Source: a virus
Strand: one strand, 5' to 3'
Virus record (IMG/VR): IMGVR_UViG_3300042889_002648
Coordinates: 1-64,000 of that record
DNA: 64,000 nt
The position numbers and the translations under genes were made by a program. Under the pieces are notes generated by a model. It was not told the origin of the DNA, did no database searches, and saw nothing but the letters and a program-made list of their open reading frames with translations. Every line of letters begins with the position of its first letter. Position 1 is the stretch's first letter. Positions 33,151 through 39,082 of the stretch are shown in pieces.

Positions 33151-33843
33151 TTAAAATTTTGCGGCAACTTGTACTGCTTTAGCAATATCTTTGAATTTAT
33201 TGTTATCATCTGCTTTAATTAGCACACCTTCAGAACTAAATGAAGAATATTTTGACCAAGGCGTACTGCCATCACCTGTGTTTATGAGACCAGATGGTAA
33301 CTTGACAAATCTCTTTGCACCATCTTTATAAACTACGCAACCAGAACCACAATAGATCATGTCATTAACTGGCTGACCGTTTACTGCTTCAGCATCTTTA
33401 TTATTTGCTTTAAGACCGCCGTCAATCATTGGCTCGCCAATACGATCTTCATTTGCAGCTAAAAAGCTATCATAATTGTGTGGTCCCTTTTTAGTCCAAA
33501 CTGTAATATTTGGATCAGATTGGCCACTTGCTTCGTGTAGCCCAGGCATTGCCAAAATAGCTTTCTTAAGATCACCAAGTTTAACCTTAGCACTAAAACC
33601 ATCTTTATCAATTAATCCACCCTTTACAGTCTTGTCTTTATATACAAGTTCGGAACCGTCAAAGTAAAGATTTTTTGAACCGCCAGTAGCAGCTTTAATC
33701 TTTGGATCCTTCACAAGATGCGTAATGATTTCAGTTTCACTCTCAAAGTCAGAGAGTGTTGAAGCGTCATTGAGTGTATATTCTTTCACTGCTGCTTCAG
33801 ATAGCAAGAAATTCTTTGCGATGTTAATTAGACCGTCTTTCAT
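33151..33843 (-). CDS. Hypothetical protein with possible prohead-protease site
   Basis: 230 aa from MKDGLINIAKNFLLSE-A (33843); LSE at residue 14-16 fits (L/I)xE. The body is beta/loop-rich with Gly (GGLKANNKDAEAVNGQPV, YCGSGCVVYKDGAKRF) and ends in a helix. It is a late gene (TATAAATA at 33858-33865) inserted between tRNA blocks. No family is recognised. Confidence 0.6.
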   Translation of the reverse strand: MKDGLINIAKNFLLSEAAVKEYTLNDASTLSDFESETEIITHLVKDPKIKAATGGSKNLYFDGSELVYKDKTVKGGLIDKDGFSAKVKLGDLKKAILAMPGLHEASGQSDPNITVWTKKGPHNYDSFLAANEDRIGEPMIDGGLKANNKDAEAVNGQPVNDMIYCGSGCVVYKDGAKRFVKLPSGLINTGDGSTPWSKYSSFSSEGVLIKADDNNKFKDIAKAVQVAAKF

Positions 33844-33857
33844 AATAGTTATATGTT

Positions 33858-33865
33858 TATTTATA
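33858..33865 (-). promoter_or_regulatory. T4-type late promoter box
   Basis: TATAAATA followed by A, 14 nt before the ATG at 33843. Confidence 0.65.
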
Positions 33866-33877
33866 ATAATTGATTTT

Positions 33878-33953
33878 TGGCACGGAGAGTGAGAATCGAA
33901 CTCACCCAACAAGATTTGGAGTCTCGTTCGCCAGCCTTGGGACATGCCTCCGC
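33878..33953 (-). tRNA. tRNA-Trp(CCA)
   Basis: Acceptor GCGGAGG/TCTCCGT, anticodon arm CGAGA-CTCCAAA-TCTTG (CCA), T loop TTCGATT, encoded CCA end. Confidence 0.9.
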
Positions 33954-33974
33954 ATAATCATATTTATAATAAAA

Positions 33975-34051
33975 TGGTACGCCCACTCGGATTCTAACCG
34001 AGGATCTATCCATTATGAGTGGATTGCTTTGGAACGCTAAGCTATAGGCGT
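33975..34051 (-). tRNA. tRNA-Met-type (CAU), first copy
   Basis: Acceptor ACGCCTA/TGGGCGT, anticodon arm ATCCA-CTCATAA-TGGAT (CAU), T loop TTAGAAT, encoded CCA. It could be elongator Met or Ile-2 (lysidine). Confidence 0.85.
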
Positions 34052-34061
34052 ATTTGAAAAT

Positions 34062-34141
34062 TGGTACTCCTGATGGGGGATTGAACCCATGACCTCCCAC
34101 TTATAAGGCGGGTGCTCTGACCACGACTGAGCTACAGGAGC
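34062..34141 (-). tRNA. tRNA-Ile(UAU)
   Basis: Acceptor GCTCCTG/CAGGAGT, anticodon arm CCCGC-CTTATAA-GTGGG (UAU), encoded CCA. Confidence 0.9.
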
Positions 34142-34145
34142 ATTA

Positions 34146-34220
34146 TGGTCCACACTGACCGTAACGATCGGTCCTCTCAAGATTTTCAGTCTTGTGCTAA
34201 TCCATCTCAGCTAAGTGTGG
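34146..34220 (-). tRNA. tRNA-Phe(GAA), unusual T loop
   Basis: Acceptor CCACACT/AGTGTGG, anticodon arm CAAGA-CTGAAAA-TCTTG (GAA), T arm GACCG-ATCGTTA-CGGTC, encoded CCA. Confidence 0.87.
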
Positions 34221-34227
34221 AGAAAGT

Positions 34228-34302
34228 TGGTAGACGTTCTGGGTAATGCTCCCAGTTCTCATGGTTAAAAGCCATGTGCTTCACTATTAAAGCTTAACGT
34301 CC
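34228..34302 (-). tRNA. tRNA-Lys(UUU), unusual T loop
   Basis: Acceptor GGACGTT/AACGTCT, anticodon arm CATGG-CTTTTAA-CCATG (UUU), T arm CTGGG-AGCATTA-CCCAG, encoded CCA. Confidence 0.87.
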
Positions 34303-34306
34303 GTTA

Positions 34307-34383
34307 TGGTACGACTAGAAGGATTTGAACCTTCGACCCCAGCTTTATCAAAGCTGTGCTCTGACCATCTGAGCTATAGTCGT
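34307..34383 (-). tRNA. tRNA-Ile(GAU)
   Basis: Acceptor ACGACTA/TAGTCGT, anticodon arm CAGCT-TTGATAA-AGCTG (GAU), T loop TTCAAAT, encoded CCA. Confidence 0.92.
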
Positions 34384-34393
34384 ATTAAAAAAG

Positions 34394-34466
34394 TGGAGAT
34401 GACAGAACTCGAATCTGCAACATCCTGCGTGCAAGGCAAGCGCTCTACCAATTGAGCTACATCCCC
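34394..34466 (-). tRNA. tRNA-Ala(UGC), CCA not encoded
   Basis: Acceptor GGGGATG/CATCTCC, anticodon arm CTTGC-CTTGCAC-GCAGG (UGC), discriminator A followed by CTT, so the CCA end must be added. Confidence 0.9.
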
Positions 34467-34475
34467 TTTGAAGTT

Positions 34476-34554
34476 TGGTGGTTGTGATAGGATTTGAACC
34501 TATATACTTAGACTTATGAAATCTACTTCTTACCAAGTCGAAATTCACACAACC
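34476..34554 (-). tRNA. tRNA-Met-type (CAU), second copy
   Basis: Acceptor GGTTGTG/CACAACC, anticodon arm TAGAT-TTCATAA-GTCTA (CAU), T loop TTCAAAT, encoded CCA. Confidence 0.87.
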
Positions 34555-34562
34555 ATTGAAAA

Positions 34563-34640
34563 TGGTCAGAGAGGCAGGATTTGAACCTGCGTTGTTCCTA
34601 GTTCCAAACTAGGTGTGTTAGACCGCTCCACCACCCTCTG
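34563..34640 (-). tRNA. tRNA-Pro(UGG)
   Basis: Acceptor CAGAGGG/CTCTCTG, anticodon arm CCTAG-TTTGGAA-CTAGG (UGG), T loop TTCAAAT, encoded CCA. Confidence 0.92.
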
Positions 34641-34653
34641 ATAAAAATTAAGT

Positions 34654-34737
34654 TGAAACACTTCTGCAAGATATACATACTCTTCGTCCGAAGACTTCAG
34701 CCATCACGCTGGTGGAAGAGCCCGTCCCTATGTTTCA
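34654..34737 (-). ncRNA. Structured RNA with acceptor-like stem, not a normal tRNA
   Basis: A 7-bp terminal stem TGAAACA/TGTTTCA encloses a strong hairpin TCTTC-GGAC-GAAGA. No T arm or usable anticodon arm precedes the 3' strand, and no CCA is encoded. Confidence 0.5.
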
Positions 34738-34760
34738 TGAGCCCGTTTAGGTAAATTAGA

Positions 34761-34833
34761 ACTAGACTGTAGATTGAAGCCTACACTTCTCACGTACTGT
34801 CGTGAGGTCCTTAACGCTTAGACGAAGTCTAGT
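34761..34833 (-). ncRNA. tRNA-like cloverleaf with 8-nt loops, unassigned
   Basis: 73 nt. Acceptor ACTAGAC/GTCTAGT is perfect. The arm in anticodon position is CTCAC-GACAGTAC-GTGAG and lacks U33. The T-position arm is TGTAG-GCTTCAAT-CTACA. Both loops have 8 nt. No CCA is encoded. Confidence 0.5.
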
Positions 34834-34837
34834 AAAT

Positions 34838-35000
34838 TGGATGACACACGCTGAAGTTTGAGAGGCAGAAATTTGTTCAAGTATCCGGTCTTGTCGAGAT
34901 ATTGTTTTGTTTCGGTCTAAAAGACTTACTCCGTAAATCCGCACTCGCAGTCACCCTCTCTTATGGTCTCGTAAATTACATCAGCTAGACCGTCTGTGTC
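34838..35000 (-). ncRNA. Multi-stem structured RNA ending in CCA
   Basis: A terminal stem GACACA/TGTGTC closes about 150 nt and is followed by ATCCA. Inside are GGTCT/AGACC and GAGAGG/CCTCTC stems. Its size is twice a tRNA. No known RNA family is recognised. Confidence 0.45.
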
Positions 35001-35005
35001 AAAAT

Positions 35006-35079
35006 TGGTACGCCATGTGGGAGTCGAACCCACGCCTCGAACTTGGAAGGATCACGTGCTACCGTAACACTTATAGCGC
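35006..35079 (-). tRNA. tRNA-Gly(UCC)
   Basis: Acceptor GCGCTAT/ATGGCGT, anticodon loop CTTCCAA (UCC) on a stem with one mismatch, T loop TTCGACT, encoded CCA. Confidence 0.87.
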
Positions 35080-35088
35080 TTTTGAAAA

Positions 35089-35164
35089 TGGCTCCCGAGG
35101 CACGACTCGAACGTGCAACATCTGAGTTAACAGCTCAGCGCATCTACCATTGAGCTACTCGGGA
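35089..35164 (-). tRNA. tRNA-Asn(GUU)
   Basis: Acceptor TCCCGAG/CTCGGGA, anticodon arm CTGAG-CTGTTAA-CTCAG (GUU), T loop TTCGAGT, encoded CCA. Confidence 0.93.
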
Positions 35165-35173
35165 GTTGAAAAT

Positions 35174-35338
35174 TGGTATGTCCATAGCATTGCGGCCTAC
35201 GACTCACTTAGGACTGAAGCTAGCTACTGAAGATCGTAGCGATCTTTAATTATGATACACTGACATTATCTTCAGCACGGAATTTCAAGCCTGTATGCAT
35301 ACACATATGCACCTAACTCACCGAATAGTATCATAATT
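35174..35338 (-). ncRNA. Structured RNA with 11-bp inverted repeat, unassigned
   Basis: Occupies one unit of the array between two spacers and ends GGACATACCA. An 11-bp inverted repeat pairs 35248-35258 with 35328-35338. A second hairpin pairs AAGATCG with CGATCTT around 35230-35246. No standard T or anticodon arm is in place. It may be two RNAs. Confidence 0.45.
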
Positions 35339-35343
35339 GAAAT

Positions 35344-35420
35344 TGGAGCCTCCTATCCGACTTGAACGGATAACCTGCTCATTACAAATGAGCTGCTACT
35401 GCCAATTGAGCTAAGGAGGC
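35344..35420 (-). tRNA. tRNA-Thr(UGU)
   Basis: Acceptor GCCTCCT/AGGAGGC, anticodon arm GCTCA-TTTGTAA-TGAGC (UGU), T loop TTCAAGT, encoded CCA. Confidence 0.93.
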
Positions 35421-35436
35421 ATTAAAGAAAGTGGAT

Positions 35437-35526
35437 TTGAGCAGTCAGGTTGTCATCCTGATAGTGACTAGCCAGAGAATGGAGGAGTTGAACCTCCTTT
35501 TACTTAGTCCGAGTTCTCGCTGCTCA
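35437..35526 (-). ncRNA. tRNA-like RNA: class II tRNA-Leu(CAA) or permuted tRNA
   Basis: Terminal stem TGAGCAG/CTGCTCA. A canonical T-arm sequence, GGAGG-TTCAACT-CCTCC, lies in the middle. An anticodon-like hairpin TCAGG-ATGACAA-CCTGA lies just before the 3' strand. Read in order, the middle arm would be an anticodon arm with CAA (Leu); read by motif, the arms are permuted. CCA is not encoded. Confidence 0.45.
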
Positions 35527-35530
35527 AAAA

Positions 35531-35605
35531 TGGTCCGCGGTCATGGACTTGCACCATATTCGCTGCCGTCACAAGGCAGGACATTACTACATATGCTAAC
35601 CTCGG
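35531..35605 (-). tRNA. tRNA-His(GUG)
   Basis: Anticodon arm CTGCC-TTGTGAC-GGCAG (GUG). Acceptor CCGAGGT/ACCGCGG has one A-G mismatch. T loop TGCAAGT deviates by one base. CCA is encoded. Confidence 0.85.
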
Positions 35606-35612
35606 AATAAAA

Positions 35613-35701
35613 TGGTGTACGCGGTTGGAATCGAACCAACGATGTTTCTGATGAGCAGGGTTACAGTCTGCCGCCACACAACCAACAGTAGCCTCACGTA
35701 C
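35613..35701 (-). tRNA. tRNA-Tyr(GUA)
   Basis: Acceptor GTACGTG/CGCGTAC, anticodon loop CTGTAAC (GUA), long variable arm, T loop TTCGATT, encoded CCA. Confidence 0.9.
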
Positions 35702-35711
35702 TTTTGAAAAT

Positions 35712-35786
35712 TGGTACTGCCACGGGGAGTTGAACCCCGCTCTAATGGTTGAAAACCATTTGTCCTAACCGATAGACGATGGCAGC
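35712..35786 (-). tRNA. tRNA-Glu(UUC)
   Basis: Acceptor GCTGCCA/TGGCAGT, anticodon arm AATGG-TTTTCAA-CCATT (UUC), T arm CGGGG-TTCAACT-CCCCG, encoded CCA. Confidence 0.92.
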
Positions 35787-35800
35787 GTTGGAAAATTAGA

Positions 35801-35935
35801 TGAACATCAAGCGAAGCAAAATACGGAATCGAACCGTCCCTCCCGTTTTCACGACGGGCGCGCAAGCCATTACACAATAATTGCCATCTTTGACTCAAGG
35901 CCTGCAAGCCTCTCTTCTCAGAGTCTCGATGTTCA
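35801..35935 (-). ncRNA. Structured RNA containing a tRNA-like core
   Basis: An 8-bp outer stem TGAACATC/GATGTTCA encloses 119 nt. Within it are an arm CCCGT-CGTGAAA-ACGGG (no U33) and a T-arm-like ACGG-TTCGATT-CCGT, but the acceptor halves next to them do not pair well. No CCA follows. Confidence 0.45.
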
Positions 35936-35962
35936 CTTAACGAGAGTTGCAGCTCTCAAAAT

Positions 35963-36041
35963 TGGTCTCCTAGGTGAGAGTCGAACTCACAATATCACCG
36001 CCCCTTGAAGGCAGTCGCTTTGCCAGTTTGCGTACACGGAG
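35963..36041 (-). tRNA. tRNA-Leu(CAA)-like, mismatched acceptor
   Basis: Anticodon arm CTGCC-TTCAAGG-GGCGG (CAA), T arm GTGAG-TTCGACT-CTCAC, discriminator A and CCA. Acceptor CTCCGTG/CTAGGAG has two mismatches and the variable region is short, so function is uncertain. Confidence 0.6.
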
Positions 36042-36045
36042 GATT

Positions 36046-36176
36046 GAAAAATTGTACGGTGTTTTCTTTGGATTCAGATCACCGAAATTCTGAATAATCA
36101 TTGCATTCGTAATAGCTGCAGCGTTAACCACAGTTACAATAGTAACGAAATTAGTACTGCCACGGGGGAGTTGAAA
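36046..36176 (-). ncRNA. Structured segment with a tRNA-Glu-like 3' fragment
   Basis: TTTCAACTCCCCCGTGGCAG then TACTA resembles the 3' end of the tRNA-Glu at 35712 with changes, so it may be a decayed copy. The remainder has hairpins GTTAC-TATT-GTAAC and ATTCAGA/TCTGAAT. No complete tRNA is visible. Confidence 0.35.
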
Positions 36177-36243
36177 TGGGAGTGTACGCAGAACCTTCTA
36201 CTGCAACATGGGTTTGTAAGCCACTATCAACGCACGATACACT
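36177..36243 (-). ncRNA. Short tRNA-like RNA (67 nt) with encoded CCA
   Basis: Acceptor AGTGTAT/GTACACT is perfect, discriminator C, CCA encoded. The loop CTTACAAAC on a GTGG/CCAT stem would give UAC (Val). There is no recognisable D arm, and the T-position arm has loop AGAAGGT. Confidence 0.45.
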
Positions 36244-36287
36244 GGCATGCTGTTGGTATTCTCTCAATATGAATATTGAGATTAAAT

Positions 36288-36362
36288 TGGTTGCGGCGGG
36301 TGGGATTCGAACCCACGTGCACGGCTTATGAGACCGTTGAGTTACCTCTACTCTACCCCGCG
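36288..36362 (-). tRNA. Initiator tRNA-fMet(CAU)
   Basis: CGCGGGG at the 5' end with 3' CGCAACCA gives the C1-A72 mismatch that marks bacterial initiator tRNA. Anticodon arm ACGGT-CTCATAA-GCCGT (CAU), T loop TTCGAAT, encoded CCA. Confidence 0.85.
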
Positions 36363-36363
36363 A

Positions 36364-36600
36364 TTGAAAATCTTAACTGTAACGGTATCACAGTCATGCT
36401 CCGATGGGACTACCCATACTGTTGAAAATGTTCGGTCTTTTCTTTTACATCAGGCGACCGACACCCTGATGGCGTGCATATTATACGATATATGCAAACG
36501 AGTAAAATTATTGACTACTCATAAAAACCTCGTTTATGATGACACCTATTTGTGCTCGCTTGGGCGTTTCAGGTACTCCCTCGTCATGAACCTTGAATTA
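36364..36600 (-). ncRNA. Highly structured leader of the tRNA array, no gene
   Basis: Consecutive perfect hairpins: AAACGAG/CTCGTTT (36496-36535), GCATAT/ATATGC (36476-36495), CATCAGG/CCTGATG (36448-36471), then ATGGG-TAGT-CCCAT and ACTGT/ACAGT near 36370-36420. No open frame of note. It may be a processed leader or a separate noncoding RNA. Confidence 0.5.
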
Positions 36601-36601
36601 C

Positions 36602-36609
36602 TATTTATA
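36602..36609 (-). promoter_or_regulatory. Late promoter box before the tRNA array
   Basis: TATAAATA followed by G on the minus strand; would keep the array expressed late. Confidence 0.6.
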
Positions 36610-36721
36610 TATTGTTGAGATATTATATATACTTTTTTATGAAAGTAAATAACTTTTTTTCAACTTTTTTCTTGATCGGAACAGCTTCGATTTATTTACC
36701 GTTGCCGTTCGTTACGAGATT

Positions 36722-36750
36722 ATTATACACTATTTTTTGCGCAATGTAAA
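36722..36750 (-). promoter_or_regulatory. Sigma70-like early promoter of the tRNA array
   Basis: TTTACA (36745-36750) - 17 nt - TATAAT (36722-36727), extended TAGTGTATAATAATC form as at 20.6 and 25.5 kb. Confidence 0.82.
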
Positions 36751-36803
36751 TAACTTTATGCAAAAAAATGCATATTCCTATATTGTATATGGTGTAAAAG
36801 ACG

Positions 36804-36843
36804 CAAAAAACCGCATCTAAGCACGCGGCCAGATGCGGTTTTT
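36804..36843 (-). terminator. Terminator after the ClpP-like gene
   Basis: A 13-bp stem AAAAACCGCATCT/AGATGCGGTTTTT with a 12-nt loop and a U-run on the minus strand. Confidence 0.87.
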
Positions 36844-36861
36844 ATGAAATATGAGATGACC

Positions 36862-37515
36862 TTATGAGTCTTTCTTAGATTTTTTGGCAGTCTTAGGAGT
36901 AGGCTGTGGTGCCGCTGAGGCAGCTTCTGCAGCCTCACGTGCTGCAGTGCGTGCCTCAAGACGTGTCATTACTTCGGCTGCAGTCATCCAAATGTCACGG
37001 TCTTCAATCATATCTTTAATTTCAGCTTCACTCAAGAAGTCCGTATACATATCCTTAAAGAGACGTTCACTCCATCCACGCTCGTGAATTAAGCAGCTAT
37101 ACATCTCGCCACCTTTGCCCATTGTTTGTGAGCTATAGTTGTGAAACAAGAATACACTATGATCAGTAATCATATATTCATCTGCCATAAGGAAGATAAG
37201 AGTTGCTGCGCTCATGCATGCTCCTTCAACACTTGCAATGATATGCGCTTCCGTTTCAGATAGTGCTTGTAAGAATTGAATGGTTGTAAAGATGTTACCG
37301 CCTGGGCAATTAATGTGAAGTTTAATTACATCAGTTGGGCGGCTATTACGTATATCATGAAACCAATCAACATATTCTGATGGGTCACCAATAGTATCAC
37401 TAAGGTAATATTCCTTTACTGCTCCATAGTCATTTGCATATGAATGCGTATTGTCAGGTTTGAATAGTTTGCCGAATAGTTCGGCGTTATTTTTATTTTT
37501 ATTATTTTTATGCAT
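36862..37515 (-). CDS. ClpP-like serine protease
   Basis: 217 aa from the Met at 37515 (8-bp overlap with the upstream gene; a Met at 37545 would overlap by 38 bp). Motifs: INCPGGNIFTTIQFLQAL, catalytic Ser in VEGACMSAATLIFLMAD, and catalytic His in VFLFHNYSS. The C-terminal 40 residues are Ala/Lys-rich (EAAEAASAAPQPTPKTAKK), unlike cellular ClpP. Phage ClpP-like enzymes process head proteins or act with host Clp ATPases; which applies here is open. Confidence 0.87.
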   Translation of the reverse strand: MHKNNKNKNNAELFGKLFKPDNTHSYANDYGAVKEYYLSDTIGDPSEYVDWFHDIRNSRPTDVIKLHINCPGGNIFTTIQFLQALSETEAHIIASVEGACMSAATLIFLMADEYMITDHSVFLFHNYSSQTMGKGGEMYSCLIHERGWSERLFKDMYTDFLSEAEIKDMIEDRDIWMTAAEVMTRLEARTAAREAAEAASAAPQPTPKTAKKSKKDS

Positions 37516-38209
37516 GTCCGAATAGTTTACTTTTATTGTATTCATTTATTGTATCTATCAACCCAGGAACCCAGGTGTCTCTCTTCTCAACAAAAACGAG
37601 AGGCTCTGTTGAATTTTCAACGGCCATAAGTATTACTAGTTGTGGCACAGGTATACCAGTGCGTTCTTCAAACATGATTGCATATGCTGCAGCCTGCATG
37701 AAATAGCTCTGTATATGATCACGTGTCTTTACACGAGAGCTTGTCTTAAAGTCAACAATACTATGTTTACCATTAAATTTTGCAACAAGATCCACACGAC
37801 CTGCAACGCCAAGATGATTGCTATAAAGAGGACATTCTTGTAGCACAACTTCATCAATGTTTGCGTCAATGATAGTTTGTATTGCGCCAAACATACCCTT
37901 CACGTGAGGCATTTCTTGAGGATCAAAATAGTGCTCTTCATTATTAAGATAACGCTCTGCAATGGTATGCATTGCAGTACCACGTGTTGCAGCATGCCGC
38001 ATAACACGATTTGCTTCTTCTTCGCCTACACGTGCGCGCCATTCACGTATACCATCCTTGCTAAGTACACTTAATACTGTTGTAATGCTAGGATAACGAC
38101 GTCCGTCTGGTGTAACATATTGGCGTCCAGTTTTTCCAGTGACTGCATCAAGATCGTCATAATCTAGCTTAACAGGAGTGTGCTTGAAACATTTGCGAGC
38201 TATCTTCAT
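37508..38209 (-). CDS. PD-(D/E)XK exonuclease (RecB/Cas4-like)
   Basis: 233 aa from MKIARKCFKH (38209), whose ATG overlaps the stop of the 50-residue gene. Nuclease motifs: RGTAMHTIAERYL (His), GVAGRVDLVAKF (Asp), HSIVDFKTSSRVK (D-x-K), IQSYFMQAAAYA (Gln-Tyr motif). It probably degrades or processes DNA ends during recombination; T4 gp46/47 were not found in this window. Confidence 0.87.
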   Translation of the reverse strand: MKIARKCFKHTPVKLDYDDLDAVTGKTGRQYVTPDGRRYPSITTVLSVLSKDGIREWRARVGEEEANRVMRHAATRGTAMHTIAERYLNNEEHYFDPQEMPHVKGMFGAIQTIIDANIDEVVLQECPLYSNHLGVAGRVDLVAKFNGKHSIVDFKTSSRVKTRDHIQSYFMQAAAYAIMFEERTGIPVPQLVILMAVENSTEPLVFVEKRDTWVPGLIDTINEYNKSKLFGHA

Positions 38210-38358
38210 TTTAAATAGTCCCATTCAGTAAAGATATTACGGTGTGTTTCTTTGTTTTTGCGTGCATCTTCAAAGCGGCTATTCTTTTGCTTATATTTAC
38301 GCGCACCTTCATCTACATTACGTTTATTACGATCTCGATTTTTTTTACCTTTTTTCAT
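38206..38358 (-). CDS. 50-residue basic protein
   Basis: MKKGKKNRDRNKRN at the start and TEWDYLK at the end, very Lys/Arg/Asn-rich. Its TGA overlaps the exonuclease ATG (ATGA). Small basic proteins of this type precede exonuclease genes in related phages as far as I recall. RNA or DNA binding is likely from charge alone. Confidence 0.6.
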   Translation of the reverse strand: MKKGKKNRDRNKRNVDEGARKYKQKNSRFEDARKNKETHRNIFTEWDYLK

Positions 38359-38366
38359 AAGTACTT

Positions 38367-38624
38367 TTATCGTGTTTCAATTTTACTTTGTCTTCCGCTA
38401 CTCTTCTTAACCTTATTTAATACATCATTCCATCCGCTCCCTGCGCGTTGCAATACAGTCAACCCACCAGCATATGAAAGCGCCGGTGCGGCTATAGTTC
38501 GCATTACACAATCGACGCATTTGCAATGTGGACAAGAATCTGCGCACGGCGCGTCACGAGAATCCAAAGGTAGCCTTAGATCCCATACGGCGGCACAACT
38601 CTTGCAGTTATATGAATATGTCAT
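38367..38624 (-). CDS. FmdB-like zinc ribbon protein
   Basis: 85 aa. YNCKSCAAVWD at residues 5-15 and CPHCKCVDC at about 32-40 form a zinc ribbon like FmdB-type regulators. The C-terminus (WNDVLNKVKKSSGRQSKIE) is basic. Role unknown; it sits between replication-type genes. Confidence 0.7.
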   Translation of the reverse strand: MTYSYNCKSCAAVWDLRLPLDSRDAPCADSCPHCKCVDCVMRTIAAPALSYAGGLTVLQRAGSGWNDVLNKVKKSSGRQSKIETR

Positions 38625-38627
38625 ATT

Positions 38628-39071
38628 TTAAATTCCTAGGTCCGTGAATGCCTTTTTAACCAATGAAGGCGTAAGCGTCGAATATTTTTTAGTCAACGCT
38701 TTATCTTTCATAGCAATAAAAATCTCAGCATCCTTTTCACATACCTCTTCAAGCAGACGAATAAAGGACATCTCCTTTTTCATTTTAGGCCAACGTGGAT
38801 TTCCTACAAGTAGTAATGGCAGCATATTAACATGTTTTTTCATTGACATGTGCATCATACCAGCTGGCGATGGATTAACCGTATATGGAGGAGCGCCTGC
38901 CGGCAAGTCAAAAACAATATCAGCTCTAAAGGCTGCTTGTAAGATTGTTTTTAATTCATAACTCTCATTCTCTTGTAGCAGCGCAATTCTATCTGCCTGT
39001 TTATCAGCAGTCTGCACGGCTTCAAATACCTCAAACGGTAATTTATTTACATTATTTTTTGCTGTTTTCAT
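38628..39071 (-). CDS. Conserved phage protein (DUF6433-like)
   Basis: 147 aa. The pattern VNPSPAGMMHMSMKKHVNML, EMSFIRLLEEVCEKDAEIFI and KDKALTKKYSTLTPSLVKKA matches a conserved family in T4-like phages that I recall as DUF6433. Function unknown. It lies just downstream of RNase H, with a late box 12 nt before the ATG. Confidence 0.65.
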   Translation of the reverse strand: MKTAKNNVNKLPFEVFEAVQTADKQADRIALLQENESYELKTILQAAFRADIVFDLPAGAPPYTVNPSPAGMMHMSMKKHVNMLPLLLVGNPRWPKMKKEMSFIRLLEEVCEKDAEIFIAMKDKALTKKYSTLTPSLVKKAFTDLGI

Positions 39072-39082
39072 AATCTACATTC

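Noticed and set aside
34654-34737. Possible hammerhead ribozyme (CTGA-A-GTC-TTCG-GAC-GAA)
   Set aside because: The core lacks the GA of CUGANGA and no matching stem I/III layout was found.
35174-35338. tRNA-Asp(GUC) using loop ATGTCAG
   Set aside because: The stem has a mismatch and no acceptor or T arm is in the right place.
34654-36600. GOLLD-type giant phage RNA
   Set aside because: The tRNA neighbourhood fits, but the structure is broken up by many complete tRNAs and I could not match any GOLLD element by eye.
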